Assembly: GCF_023700755.1 (NCBI RefSeq)
Contig: NZ_JAMKOJ010000007.1
Coordinates: 62,001 to 126,000 of the forward strand
Direction of reading: 5' to 3'
Origin: Allorhizobium sonneratiae
Lineage (GTDB): Bacteria; Pseudomonadota; Alphaproteobacteria; Rhizobiales; Rhizobiaceae
Length of the DNA stretch: 64,000 bases
Positions 39,811 to 49,251 of this stretch are shown one piece after another (the first letter of the stretch is position 1; every line of letters starts with the position of its first letter). Under the pieces are notes generated by a model that was not told the DNA's origin, did not search any database, and was given only the letters and a program-made list of their open reading frames with translations. The position numbers were made by a program, and so were the translations under genes.

Positions 39811-40009
39811 CCTTTGTGAAACTTTGATGAAGCCGGTCGGTTTTCTGCCGATTTACGCCGATTTCATTTATGGCAAAGCGGTGTCTTACTGCTTTGCCCC
39901 TTTCGCATTTGCAAAAAACAGGCTATGAGCGCGGCAAAATGAACAGGCGCTAGCCTTGGCCCATCGGCCTGTTGCGGCTTTTTCGCCAGAACCATCAGAG
40001 AAGCTGACT

Positions 40010-41836
40010 ATGAACCTTCGCAATATTGCGATCATCGCGCACGTTGACCATGGCAAAACCACGCTTGTCGATGAGCTGTTGAAACAATCCGGCTCGTTCC
40101 GTGAAAACCAGCGCGTCATGGAACGCGTGATGGATTCAAACGACATCGAAAAAGAACGTGGCATCACCATTCTCGCCAAGGCGACCTCAATCGAATGGAA
40201 AGACACCCGCATCAACATCGTCGACACCCCCGGCCACGCCGATTTCGGCGGTGAGGTCGAGCGCATTCTCTCCATGGTGGACGGCGCCATCGTTCTGGTC
40301 GACGCCGCCGAAGGCCCGATGCCGCAGACGAAATTCGTTGTCGGCAAGGCGCTGAAAGTGGGCCTGCGCCCGATCGTTGCCATCAACAAGATCGACCGTC
40401 CCGACGCCCGCGCCGATGAAGTGGTCAATGAGGTTTTCGACCTCTTCGCCAATCTCGATGCCACCGATGAGCAGCTCGACTTCCCGATCCTGTATGGTTC
40501 GGGCCGCGCCGGCTGGATGAACCACAATCCGGAAGGCCCGACCGATGAAGGTCTGGCTCCTCTGCTCGACCTCGTGGTCAAGCATGTTCCGGCCCCGACC
40601 GTCGAGGAAGGTCCGTTCCGCATGATCGGCACGATACTCGAAGCCAACAACTTCCTCGGCCGCATCATCACCGGCCGTATCGCCTCCGGCTCGATCAAGC
40701 CGAACCAGGCTGTCAAGGTTTTGGGCCAGGACGGCAATCTGATCGAACAGGGCCGTATCTCGAAGATTCTCGCCTTCCGCGGCATCGAGCGTCAGCCGAT
40801 CGAAGAAGCCCATGCGGGCGACATCGTCGCCATTGCCGGTCTTTCCAAGGGCACGGTTGCCGACACCTTCTGCGATCCTTCGATCTCCCAGGCCATGACG
40901 GCGCAGCCGATCGACCCGCCAACCGTCACCATGTCCTTCATCGTCAATGACAGCCCGCTGGCTGGCACCGAAGGCGACAAGGTGACGAGCCGTGTCATCC
41001 GTGACCGCCTGTTCAAGGAAGCCGAAGGCAATGTCGCGCTGAAGATCGAAGAATCGGCGGACAAGGATTCGTTCTTCGTTTCCGGCCGTGGCGAATTGCA
41101 GCTTGCCGTTCTGATCGAAAACATGCGCCGCGAAGGCTTTGAACTTGCCGTGTCGCGTCCCCGCGTCGTCATGCACAAGGACGAAGCCACCGGCCAGTTG
41201 ATGGAGCCGGTCGAAGAAGTGGTGATCGACGTCGATGAAGAGCATTCCGGCGCGGTCGTGCAGAAAATGTCCGAGCGCAAGGCCGAAATGGTCGAGCTTC
41301 GCCCCTCCGGCGGCAATCGCGTGCGTCTGCGCTTCTATGCCCCGACCCGTGGCCTGATCGGCTATCAGTCGGAACTCCTGACTGACACGCGCGGCACGGC
41401 GGTGATGAACCGTCTGTTCCACGAATATCAGCCTTACAAGGGTGAGATCGGTGGCCGCGTCAACGGCGTGCTTCTGTCCAACGAAGCCGGGGAAGCCGTG
41501 GCTTACGCCCTGTTCAACCTGGAAGATCGCGGCCCGATGATCATCGATGCCGGTGAAAAGGTCTATGCTGGCATGATCATCGGCATTCACAGCCGTGACA
41601 ACGACCTCGACGTCAACGTTCTGAAGGGCAAGAAGCTCACCAACATCCGCGCTGCCGGCAAGGATGAAGCCGTGAAGCTCACCCCGCCGATCAAGTTCAC
41701 GCTGGAACGCGCGCTCTCCTGGATTCAGGACGACGAACTGGTTGAAGTCACGCCGAAGTCGATCCGTCTGCGCAAGCTCTATCTGGACCCGAATGACCGC
41801 AAGCGGTTCGAAAAGTCCAAGGCCGCTCAGGCCTGA
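40010..41836 (+). CDS. typA: Ribosome-associated GTPase TypA/BipA
   Basis: The 608-residue translational GTPase starts at ATG 40010 (MNLRNIAIIAHVDHGKTT). G motifs are AHVDHGKT (10-17), DTPGHADFGGE, and NKIDRPDAR. The EF-G-like domains and the unique C-terminal domain (LTNIRAAGKDEAVKL) identify TypA. It aids growth under cold and stress and 50S assembly. It is followed by a strong terminator. Confidence 0.96.
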   Translation: MNLRNIAIIAHVDHGKTTLVDELLKQSGSFRENQRVMERVMDSNDIEKERGITILAKATSIEWKDTRINIVDTPGHADFGGEVERILSMVDGAIVLVDAAEGPMPQTKFVVGKALKVGLRPIVAINKIDRPDARADEVVNEVFDLFANLDATDEQLDFPILYGSGRAGWMNHNPEGPTDEGLAPLLDLVVKHVPAPTVEEGPFRMIGTILEANNFLGRIITGRIASGSIKPNQAVKVLGQDGNLIEQGRISKILAFRGIERQPIEEAHAGDIVAIAGLSKGTVADTFCDPSISQAMTAQPIDPPTVTMSFIVNDSPLAGTEGDKVTSRVIRDRLFKEAEGNVALKIEESADKDSFFVSGRGELQLAVLIENMRREGFELAVSRPRVVMHKDEATGQLMEPVEEVVIDVDEEHSGAVVQKMSERKAEMVELRPSGGNRVRLRFYAPTRGLIGYQSELLTDTRGTAVMNRLFHEYQPYKGEIGGRVNGVLLSNEAGEAVAYALFNLEDRGPMIIDAGEKVYAGMIIGIHSRDNDLDVNVLKGKKLTNIRAAGKDEAVKLTPPIKFTLERALSWIQDDELVEVTPKSIRLRKLYLDPNDRKRFEKSKAAQA

Positions 41837-41861
41837 TCATTCTTTGATCATCCAATGATCC

Positions 41862-41899
41862 GCCGGTCAGGTTCCGGATGAACCTGACCGGCTTTTTTT
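41862..41899 (+). terminator. Intrinsic terminator of typA
   Basis: A 13-bp stem, 41862-41874 with 41880-41892, around CGGAT runs into TTTTTTT. Confidence 0.9.
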
Positions 41900-41900
41900 A

Positions 41901-42950
41901 TCAGCTTTCCGGCACAAAAGGCTGCGGTATACGGCCTGCCCCCTGCCGTTCCAGCATCCAGCCCGGATATTCCGGGGCAAGAGCGCTTGCCTCATCAAGG
42001 CGGCGCATATCCTCGTCTCCCAGTCTGAGTTTCACCGCATTGAGGTTCTGCTCCAGTTGATCGAGCCGTTTTGCCCCGATGATGACACTGGTGACGAAAG
42101 GCTTGGCGAGAATATAGGCAAGCGCCACTTCGGCAACGCTGGCGCCATGTTTTTCGGCAATCTCACGCATCACGGCAACGCAGGCCCAGGCACGATCCTT
42201 GTCCACCGGCGGAAAATCGAAGGCGGCACGGCGGCCCTCGCCATTGCCCGGTGCGCCCGGACCATATTTGCCCGACAACAGCCCGCCCGCCAGTGGCGAC
42301 CATACCATCAGTCCCAGCTTTTCTTCCTGTAACAGCGGCACGATCTCGCGTTCCAGATCGCGGCCGGCAATCGAATAATAGGCCTGCACCGTCTCGAAGC
42401 GGGCAAAGCCCCGGCGTTCGGAAATGCCGAGCGCCTTGGCGATCCGCCAGGCCTGCCAGTTGGAAAGGCCGATATAGCGCACCAGCCCGCGCGAGACGAG
42501 ATCGTCCAGCGCCCGCAAGGTTTCCTCGATCGGCGTCACCGTATCCGTGCCATGCACCTGATAGAGATCGATATGGTCGATCTGCATCCGCTCAAGACTT
42601 GCCTCTACCTGATCCATAATATGGCCGCGCGAGGCGCCGCGATCATTCGGCTTTGGCCCCATCATACCGTAGAATTTGGTGGCGATGACCACATCCTTAC
42701 GAGGAATATTGAGGTTTTTCAGCGCCTGTCCCAGCAATTTTTCGGAGGTGCCGAAGGAATAGACATTGGCGGTATCGATGAAATTGATCCCGGCTGCGAT
42801 GGAGCGCTCGACGATCTGGTCCGCCGCCTCCTGATCGACATCGGCAATCGCACCCCAGTTGCTGCCTTCGCCGGAAGGGCCGAAGGTCATGGTGCCAAGG
42901 CAGAGTTCCGAGACGAAAAGTCCCGTATGTCCCAGTTGATTGTAGCGCAT
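41901..42950 (-). CDS. Aldo/keto reductase
   Basis: The 349-residue TIM-barrel oxidoreductase starts at ATG 42950 (MRYNQLGHTGLFVSELCLGTM, GGGAGC upstream); the longer frame to 43070 is not conserved. Family features are the catalytic DTANVY (Asp/Tyr), Lys in IATKFYGM and the QVHGTDTVTPIEE (His). NADPH is the likely cofactor. The YghZ/Tas-like subgroup reduces aldehydes. The 3' end converges with the typA terminator. Confidence 0.92.
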   Translation of the reverse strand: MRYNQLGHTGLFVSELCLGTMTFGPSGEGSNWGAIADVDQEAADQIVERSIAAGINFIDTANVYSFGTSEKLLGQALKNLNIPRKDVVIATKFYGMMGPKPNDRGASRGHIMDQVEASLERMQIDHIDLYQVHGTDTVTPIEETLRALDDLVSRGLVRYIGLSNWQAWRIAKALGISERRGFARFETVQAYYSIAGRDLEREIVPLLQEEKLGLMVWSPLAGGLLSGKYGPGAPGNGEGRRAAFDFPPVDKDRAWACVAVMREIAEKHGASVAEVALAYILAKPFVTSVIIGAKRLDQLEQNLNAVKLRLGDEDMRRLDEASALAPEYPGWMLERQGAGRIPQPFVPES

Positions 42951-43098
42951 GAGAAAGCTCCCGTCGGATAAACTCCCCGATAGACTTAGTCCTTTCAGGC
43001 ATGGCTTCAACAGCAGATGCTGTCGTAAAACGGGTATCGGCAACAATGACCCAACACATTTGCGCGACAACCGTCTTTCACAACCGTCTTACAATGAC

Positions 43099-43123
43099 AA
43101 AGGGCGGCTCAACGCCGCCCTTT
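43099..43123 (-). terminator. Hairpin terminator downstream of OFA transporter
   Basis: AAAGGGCGGC (43099-43108) pairs with GCCGCCCTTT (43114-43123) around TCAAC, symmetric on both strands. Confidence 0.75.
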
Positions 43124-43140
43124 GTTCGTTCAAAAGGTTA

Positions 43141-43245
43141 CTGCATAATTCCTTAAATCGGAATCGAGTTAAGGATAAAATTATGCAGCAAATTTAATGT
43201 GCTACAGCGACCTTTGTGCGCCATATATGGCGCACGGCGCTGTAA
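43141..43245. repeat. RIME1-type intergenic mosaic element, copy 2
   Basis: It has the same order and orientation as copy 1 (26684-26784): CTGCATAATTCCTTAA...TTATGCAG (with a 4-5 nt expansion in the right arm), then CTACAGCG...CGCTGTAA enclosing GTGCGCCAT/ATGGCGCAC. It ends 13 bp from the stop codon of the transporter gene. Confidence 0.9.
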
Positions 43246-43257
43246 AACCAAACCGTC

Positions 43258-45006
43258 TCAGGCCTTGCTGGCAGAACCGGCAACGCCACGCACGGGCTTG
43301 GCCGCTTCTCCAGTTTCGGACGAATCCATATAATGTTTTTCCGAGACCGGGCGCACCAGAGCATTGGCAATCAGGCCAACCAGCAGCAGACCGGCCATGG
43401 CATACATGGTGGTGTTGTAGACGCCCGGTGTGGGATCGGTCGTGCCTGCGGGTGCGATTTCCATCAGACGGGCAATGGTGACCGTTTTGCTGGCAACGAG
43501 CTGATTGAGCTGATCCATGCCGGCGCCGAACTTCTGCTGGAAGGCGACAGGATCGACCTTGGCGGCCAGCGCCTTGATCGAACCGGCAATCGAGCTTTCA
43601 CGCAGCTGGGTGATGGCCAGCGGGCCGAGCACGCCCGCCGCACTCCAGGCGGTGAGCAGGCGGCCATGAATGCCGCCGACATATTTCGTACCGAAAATAT
43701 CGGCAAGATAGGCCGGAATGGTGGAGAAGCCGCCGCCATACATGGTGAAGATGATCATGGTTGCGCCGTAGAACAGCACCAGCCACATCACTGCCGGATG
43801 CGCGCCAACCTGCGTTGCCGCATAAGGAACGGAGAGATAAAGCGCGATGCCCAGCACGAAGAAGACGAAATAGGTGTTCTTGCGGCCGATATAGTCGGAA
43901 ATCGACGCCCAGAAGAAACGTCCCACCATGTTGAACACCGAAATCATGAAGACGTAAGTCGCGGCAAAGGCCGAATCCACCACCAGGGGCAGCGTCGTGC
44001 CGAAGATTTCCGTCATCATCGTCTTGGCGACGCTGAGGACGCCGATGCCTGCCGTAACGTTGAAGCAGAGCACGATCCAGAGCAGGTAGAATTGCGGTGT
44101 CTTCAGCGCCTGATCGATATCGACATGACGGCTGGTGATCATCCGCTTGGCGGCCGCATCCGCCGTCGGTGGCGTCCAGCCGGCCGGTTTCCAGCCCTCA
44201 CGCGGCACGCGATAGGAGAAGGCGGCAATCATCATCACGATGAAATAGGCAATGCCGAGCGTGAAGAACGTCATGGCGGCACCGGTATTGCCGGTTCCGG
44301 CAACATAAACGCCGGGCTGCATGGCAACAGGTGCCGATGCCAGCTGCTTGGCCGTGGCGGTCACCACTTCCACCATATGGCCGTTGACTTCGGCCATGCG
44401 GCGCCCGCCTTCGGTTACCAGCTTGACCGCCGTTTCTGCGCCAAGATATTGCGGCGCATGATAATAAAGGCCGAGCAACCACTCATTGATCGGGGTTGCC
44501 ACCATGGCACCGCCGCCAAAGCCCATGATCGCCAGACCCGTCGCCATGCCGCGACGGTCGGGGAACCAGCGGATCAGAGTGGAGACCGGCGAGACATAGC
44601 CGAGACCCAGACCGCAACCGCCCAGCACGCCGTAACCGAAATACAAGAGCCACAATTGGTGGGTGACAATGCCCAGCCCACCGATCAGAAAACCACCACC
44701 CCATAAAAAAGCCGCCGTCACGCCGACCATGCGCGGGCCGACCTCTTCCAGCCATTTGCCACCGAAAGCCGCCGCCAATCCAAGAAACACGATGGCAACG
44801 GAGAAAATCCAGACGACAGATTGCAGCGCCCAATCCGAAGAAGAGGCGGCCACGACGCCCATTTCCTTGGTCAGCGGCGGGTTGAAAATGCTCCATGCAT
44901 AAACGGAGCCGATGCATAAATGAATGGCGATCGATGCTGGCGGAACCTTCCAGCGGTTAAAACCGTCTTCAGCGACGATATGTTGTTTTTTCAGTCGGTC
45001 GAACAT
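43258..45006 (-). CDS. OFA-family MFS transporter (oxalate/formate antiporter family)
   Basis: The 582-residue MFS carrier starts at ATG 45006 (MFDRLKKQHIV). Twelve helices are visible, with the OFA mark WIFSVAIVFLGLAAAFGGKW in helix 2 and GYVSPVSTLIRWFPDRRGMATGL. Two hydrophilic insertions of about 50 residues lie at the pseudo-equivalent points between helices 5-6 (183-238) and 11-12 (470-531), each ending in PGVY. It is the last gene after the formate dehydrogenase cluster (219-bp gap), so formate or a related acid is a plausible substrate. Confidence 0.88.
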   Translation of the reverse strand: MFDRLKKQHIVAEDGFNRWKVPPASIAIHLCIGSVYAWSIFNPPLTKEMGVVAASSSDWALQSVVWIFSVAIVFLGLAAAFGGKWLEEVGPRMVGVTAAFLWGGGFLIGGLGIVTHQLWLLYFGYGVLGGCGLGLGYVSPVSTLIRWFPDRRGMATGLAIMGFGGGAMVATPINEWLLGLYYHAPQYLGAETAVKLVTEGGRRMAEVNGHMVEVVTATAKQLASAPVAMQPGVYVAGTGNTGAAMTFFTLGIAYFIVMMIAAFSYRVPREGWKPAGWTPPTADAAAKRMITSRHVDIDQALKTPQFYLLWIVLCFNVTAGIGVLSVAKTMMTEIFGTTLPLVVDSAFAATYVFMISVFNMVGRFFWASISDYIGRKNTYFVFFVLGIALYLSVPYAATQVGAHPAVMWLVLFYGATMIIFTMYGGGFSTIPAYLADIFGTKYVGGIHGRLLTAWSAAGVLGPLAITQLRESSIAGSIKALAAKVDPVAFQQKFGAGMDQLNQLVASKTVTIARLMEIAPAGTTDPTPGVYNTTMYAMAGLLLVGLIANALVRPVSEKHYMDSSETGEAAKPVRGVAGSASKA

Positions 45007-45225
45007 TGCGTTTGAGTCCTCCCTCGGACCAGATATGCCCATACTCAAATCACTGCTTGCGCAGACATGAAAACAATCGCCATGAAACCCCCAGCGATTG
45101 TCCGTCTCACCCGCCCGTCAAGGATCGGGCGGTGTCAGATTCTTCTTCCCGATCCTTCCGGGAACTGTATTCCTGCCCCAGGTGATGCCGGGCAATGGCG
45201 GCACACCTGCCATAAATACGCCAGC
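45007..45225. other. Gap between fdsD and the transporter gene
   Basis: A 7-bp stem CCGCCCG/CGGGCGG (45111-45117/45126-45132) lies in the gap without a T-run. It may attenuate read-through from the fds operon, or the transporter may have its own promoter here. Confidence 0.4.
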
Positions 45226-45480
45226 TCAGGCTGAGGCTTTCACCTCCATCACTGCGGCAGGACGGTTGACCTTATCGGCTGCCAGGATGACAAGCGGATC
45301 AAATCCGTCATGCCCCTCTTCGATCATCGCAAAAAACTGGCGGCGCATTCTGGGTTCCCAGAACTTGTTGATGTGATTGGCTATGCCTTCCACCTGCGTC
45401 TCTTCCGGCTGCGAGCGAAAAAAACCGGCAATCTGATTGGCCATGCGGACAAGCTTTGCGGCGATTTCATCATGCGACAT
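45226..45480 (-). CDS. fdsD: NAD-dependent formate dehydrogenase delta subunit
   Basis: The 84-residue FdsD has the family pattern RMANQIAGFFRSQPEE, HINKFWEPRMRRQ and GFDPLV. FdsD helps assembly or stability of the FdsGBA complex. The ATG at 45480 is preceded by GGGAGGCAACGCC, a good ribosome-binding site, and it lies 17 nt after fdhD. It is the last fds gene before the OFA transporter. Confidence 0.92.
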   Translation of the reverse strand: MSHDEIAAKLVRMANQIAGFFRSQPEETQVEGIANHINKFWEPRMRRQFFAMIEEGHDGFDPLVILAADKVNRPAAVMEVKASA

Positions 45481-45497
45481 GGCGTTGCCTCCCTGTT

Positions 45498-46361
45498 CTA
45501 TCCATTCATCTGTCTTTTCAGGACATCGAGACGATCTGCCGAACGATCGATGTCCAGCCGGTCGGGCCGAACAAAAACCTCGAAATCCCTGTCGCGGGCA
45601 ATGCCGATCAGGGTGATGCCGGAAGCTTCCGCCACCTCGATGGCGAGCGCCGTCGGCGCGGAAATTGCCGCAAGCACCGGCGCACCGAGCAACGCGGTTT
45701 TCTGCACCATTTCCACCGACAACCGGCTGGTCACGACTACCATGCCATCCGCCCCCTTCCAGCCGCCGCGCAAGACAGCGCCGGAAAGCTTGTCGAGCGC
45801 ATTGTGCCGCCCGACATCCTCACGCAGCGCCACCAGACCGGGTTCAACCCCCGCGAGATAGAATCCCGCCGCATGAACGGCACGGGTTTCATGGTTCAGC
45901 GCCTGGCGACTGGCCAGTTCCGCCATGGCCTCACGGATCATCTGCGGTGTCAAACGCCAGCCGGGGTCCGTCACGGCGGTCACCGGGCGCATGGCCTGAT
46001 CGATGGATTCGATGCCGCACAGACCGCAGCCGACAGGCCCGGCCATGCGGCGACGACGGGCAACCAACGCATCCGCCGTCGCATCTTTCAGGCGGATCTG
46101 CACATCGATGCCCTTGTCGGTTTCGACCGGTTCAATGGCGACAATTTCGTCTGCCGAGCGGACAATGCCCTCGGCCAGCGAAAAGCCGAGTGCAAAATCC
46201 TCCAGATCGGCAGGACTAGCCATCATCACCGCGTGGGTCGAGCCGCCATAGGAGAAGGCAATCGGTACCTCTTCCGGCACGTTGCGGTGTGACGGCGTCA
46301 AAACGCCGTCCTGAAACCGCATGTCGCTCACCTGTCGGCTGGCCTTCTTGCCCTTGCCCAT
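45498..46361 (-). CDS. fdhD: Formate dehydrogenase accessory sulfurtransferase FdhD
   Basis: FdhD passes sulfur from IscS to the molybdenum bis-MGD cofactor of formate dehydrogenase. The 287 residues contain the CGLCG motif (C112, C115), preceded by GPVGC and followed by SRLSVEMVQK and a conserved GRHNALDK block. Start and stop are tightly packed: fdsA ends 2 nt upstream of the ATG. Placement inside the fds operon supports maturation of FdsA. Confidence 0.94.
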   Translation of the reverse strand: MGKGKKASRQVSDMRFQDGVLTPSHRNVPEEVPIAFSYGGSTHAVMMASPADLEDFALGFSLAEGIVRSADEIVAIEPVETDKGIDVQIRLKDATADALVARRRRMAGPVGCGLCGIESIDQAMRPVTAVTDPGWRLTPQMIREAMAELASRQALNHETRAVHAAGFYLAGVEPGLVALREDVGRHNALDKLSGAVLRGGWKGADGMVVVTSRLSVEMVQKTALLGAPVLAAISAPTALAIEVAEASGITLIGIARDRDFEVFVRPDRLDIDRSADRLDVLKRQMNG

Positions 46362-46363
46362 GC

Positions 46364-49246
46364 CTATTCCGCCGCTTCCAGCTTGCCGGCAATGCGGCGG
46401 GATTTGCGCGTCAGCTCCTCATAATCGCGCTGCCATTCGCTCGGCCCGTTCGAGGGCGAGACCTGCACTGCCGTCACCTTGTATTCCGGACAGTTGGTCG
46501 CCCAGTCAGAATAATCGGTGGTGATGACATTGGCCTGCGTATCCGGGTGGTGGAAGGTGGTATAGACCACGCCCGGGGCCACACGATCGGTGATCAGAGC
46601 GCGAAGCGTGGTTTCCCCCGCCCGGCTGGCAAGCTTGATCCAGTCTCCGGATTTGATGCCGCGCTGTTCGGCATCATGCGGATGGATTTCCAGCCGGTCC
46701 TCGTCATGCCAGACGACATTGTCCGTGCGCCGTGTCTGCGCCCCGACATTGTATTGGGACAGAATGCGACCCGTGGTGAGCAGCAGCGGGAAGCGCGGAC
46801 CGGTGCGCTCGTCCGTCGCCACATATTCGGTGCGGATGAACTTGCCTTTGCCGCGGACGAAACCGTCGACATGCATGATCGGCGAGCCTTCTGGATGTTT
46901 TTCATTGCAGGGCCATTGTACCGAGCCTTTTTCCTCCAGCATGGCATAGGAAACGCTGGCAAAGCTTGGCGTGGTTGCAGCAATCTCATCCATGATCTCG
47001 GAGGGATGGCTGTAATTCCAGCTCAATCCCATGGCCTGCGCCATCTTCTGAGTGACTTCCCAGTCGGCATAGCCGTTTTTCGGCGTCATCACCTTGCGCA
47101 CCCGGTTGATGCGGCGTTCGGCATTGGTGAAGGTGCCGTCTTTTTCCAGGAAGGTCGAGCCCGGCAGGAAGACATGGGCATAATTGGCGGTCTCGTTCAG
47201 GAAGAGATCGTGCACCACGACGCATTCCATCGCCGCCAGACCGGCAGACACATGCTTGGTATCCGGGTCGGACTGAAGAATGTCCTCGCCTTGAATGTAA
47301 AGCGCCTTGAACGTGCCTTCCACCGCCGCATCCAGCATGTTGGGAATGCGAAGCCCCGGCTCGTTGTTGAGCGTCACGCCCCAGAGTTTTTCAAAGGTCT
47401 CGCGGGTGGCGTCATCGGAAATATGGCGATAGCCCGGCAGTTCATGCGGGAAGGAGCCCATGTCGCAGGAGCCCTGGACATTGTTCTGCCCACGCAACGG
47501 GTTCACGCCGACGCCCTGACGACCGATATTGCCGGTGACCATGGCGAGATTGGCAATCGCCATCACCGTGGTCGAACCCTGACTGTGCTCGGTCACACCG
47601 AGACCGTAATAGATCGCACCATTGCCGCCGGTGGCGTAAAGCCGGGCAGCCCCGCGCAGATCGGCAGCCGGAACACCGGTAAACTTTTCCGTCTCTTCCG
47701 GGCTGTGCTGCGGATCGGCGACGAACGCGGCCCAGTCCTCGAATTCCGACCAGTCGCAGCGCTCGCGAATAAACGCCTCGTTGGCCAGCCCTTCGGTGAC
47801 AATCACATGGGCCAGCGCCGTCAGCACCGCAACATTGGTGCCGGGCTTCAGCGGCAGATGGAAGGCGGCTTCCACATGCGGCGTCTTGACCAGATCGATG
47901 CGGCGCGGATCGATTACGATCAGCTTCGCCCCCTTGCGCAGCCGCTTTTTCAGCCGCGAACCGAAGACAGGATGACCGTCAGTCGGATTGGCGCCAATGA
48001 CCAGCACCACGTCGGAATGTTCGACACTGTCGAAATCCTGCGTGCCCGCCGAGGTGCCGAAGGCCTGGCCGAGACCATAACCGGTCGGCGAATGGCAGAC
48101 GCGGGCGCAGGTGTCGACATTGTTGTTGCCGAAACCGGCACGCACCAGCTTCTGCACCAGATAGGTCTCTTCATTGGTGCAGCGCGAGGAGGTGATACCA
48201 CCCACGGCATCGCGGCCATATTGATACTGGATGCGCTTGAATTCGGAGGCGATGTGAGCAAGGGCCTCTTCCCAGCTCACCTCCCGCCAGGGGTCAGTGA
48301 TTTTTTCGCGCACCATCGGGTTGAGGATACGGTCCTTGTGGCTGGCATAGCCATAGGCAAACCGGCCCTTGACGCAGGAATGGCCGCGATTGGCCTTGCC
48401 ATCCTTCCACGGCACCATGCGCACCAGCTCTTCGCCGCGCATTTCCGCCTTGAAGGAACAGCCGACGCCGCAATAAGCGCAGGTCGTGACGAGCGAATGT
48501 TCCGGCTGACCGATGGCGATCACGGATTTCTCCGTCAGCGTCGCCGTCGGACAGGCCTGCACGCAGGCCCCGCAGGAGACGCATTCCGATTGAAGAAATG
48601 CTTCATGCGCGCCGGGTGACACCCGGCTGTCAAAGCCACGGCCTTCTATGGTCAGCGCAAACGTGCCCTGCACCTCTTCGCAGGCGCGCACGCAGCGCGA
48701 ACAGACGATGCATTTCGATGGGTCATAGGTGAAATAGGGGTTCGACTCGTCTTTCGGCATGAAGCGGGCATTGATGTCGCCCGTCGCTTCCCGCGCCTTG
48801 ACGTGATTGTCGCCTTCATAACCGTAGCGCACGTCGCGCAACCCGACCGCTCCTGCCATATCCTGCAATTCGCAATCGCCATTGGCGGCGCAGGTCAGAC
48901 AGTCGAGCGGATGGTCAGAGATGTAAAGCTCCATCACCCCTTTGCGGATCTGTTTGAGCCGTTCCGTCTGGGTATGGACGACAAGGCCCGGCGCAACCGG
49001 CGTGGTGCAGGAGGCTGGCGTGCCGTTGCGCCCCTCAACCTCGATCAGACAGAGACGACAGGAGCCGAAAGCATCGACCATATCGGTGGCACAGAGTTTC
49101 GGCACCTGAATGCCCGCTTCCATCGAGGCGCGCATGATCGAAGTGCCGGAAGGAACCGTCACCTCACGCCCGTCAATGGTCAAGGTGACCATCTCGGTCG
49201 ATCTGGAAGCAGGAGTGCCGTAGTCGATTTCATCAATGAGAGACAT
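46364..49246 (-). CDS. fdsA: NAD-dependent formate dehydrogenase, molybdenum alpha subunit
   Basis: The 960-residue FdsA oxidises formate to CO2. The N-terminal 2Fe-2S domain has C52, C63, C66 and C80; a His/Cys 4Fe-4S segment follows (DHPLDCLTCAANGDC), then two ferredoxin-type 4Fe-4S clusters (CIVCSRC and CVSCGACVQACP) and a CAYCGVGC cluster at the start of the Mo domain. The catalytic Cys is C384 (ARVCHSPT), so this is a Cys-type, not selenocysteine, enzyme. The fdsB stop is 5 nt upstream. Confidence 0.96.
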   Translation of the reverse strand: MSLIDEIDYGTPASRSTEMVTLTIDGREVTVPSGTSIMRASMEAGIQVPKLCATDMVDAFGSCRLCLIEVEGRNGTPASCTTPVAPGLVVHTQTERLKQIRKGVMELYISDHPLDCLTCAANGDCELQDMAGAVGLRDVRYGYEGDNHVKAREATGDINARFMPKDESNPYFTYDPSKCIVCSRCVRACEEVQGTFALTIEGRGFDSRVSPGAHEAFLQSECVSCGACVQACPTATLTEKSVIAIGQPEHSLVTTCAYCGVGCSFKAEMRGEELVRMVPWKDGKANRGHSCVKGRFAYGYASHKDRILNPMVREKITDPWREVSWEEALAHIASEFKRIQYQYGRDAVGGITSSRCTNEETYLVQKLVRAGFGNNNVDTCARVCHSPTGYGLGQAFGTSAGTQDFDSVEHSDVVLVIGANPTDGHPVFGSRLKKRLRKGAKLIVIDPRRIDLVKTPHVEAAFHLPLKPGTNVAVLTALAHVIVTEGLANEAFIRERCDWSEFEDWAAFVADPQHSPEETEKFTGVPAADLRGAARLYATGGNGAIYYGLGVTEHSQGSTTVMAIANLAMVTGNIGRQGVGVNPLRGQNNVQGSCDMGSFPHELPGYRHISDDATRETFEKLWGVTLNNEPGLRIPNMLDAAVEGTFKALYIQGEDILQSDPDTKHVSAGLAAMECVVVHDLFLNETANYAHVFLPGSTFLEKDGTFTNAERRINRVRKVMTPKNGYADWEVTQKMAQAMGLSWNYSHPSEIMDEIAATTPSFASVSYAMLEEKGSVQWPCNEKHPEGSPIMHVDGFVRGKGKFIRTEYVATDERTGPRFPLLLTTGRILSQYNVGAQTRRTDNVVWHDEDRLEIHPHDAEQRGIKSGDWIKLASRAGETTLRALITDRVAPGVVYTTFHHPDTQANVITTDYSDWATNCPEYKVTAVQVSPSNGPSEWQRDYEELTRKSRRIAGKLEAAE

Positions 49247-49251
49247 GGAGA

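Larger units (their letters stand above)
42951..43257. other. Intergenic region: terminator plus RIME1 copy 2
   Basis: It holds the promoter region of the aldo/keto reductase at the left, a bidirectional hairpin at 43099-43123 and RIME1 copy 2 at 43141-43245. No gene is visible. Confidence 0.6.

Noticed and set aside
46289..48619. Long plus-strand frame opposite fdsA
   Set aside because: Antisense shadow of a GC-rich gene; fdsA has all Fe-S and Mo motifs.
46364..49246. Selenocysteine formate dehydrogenase
   Set aside because: The catalytic position is an ordinary Cys codon (C384), and no in-frame TGA occurs.
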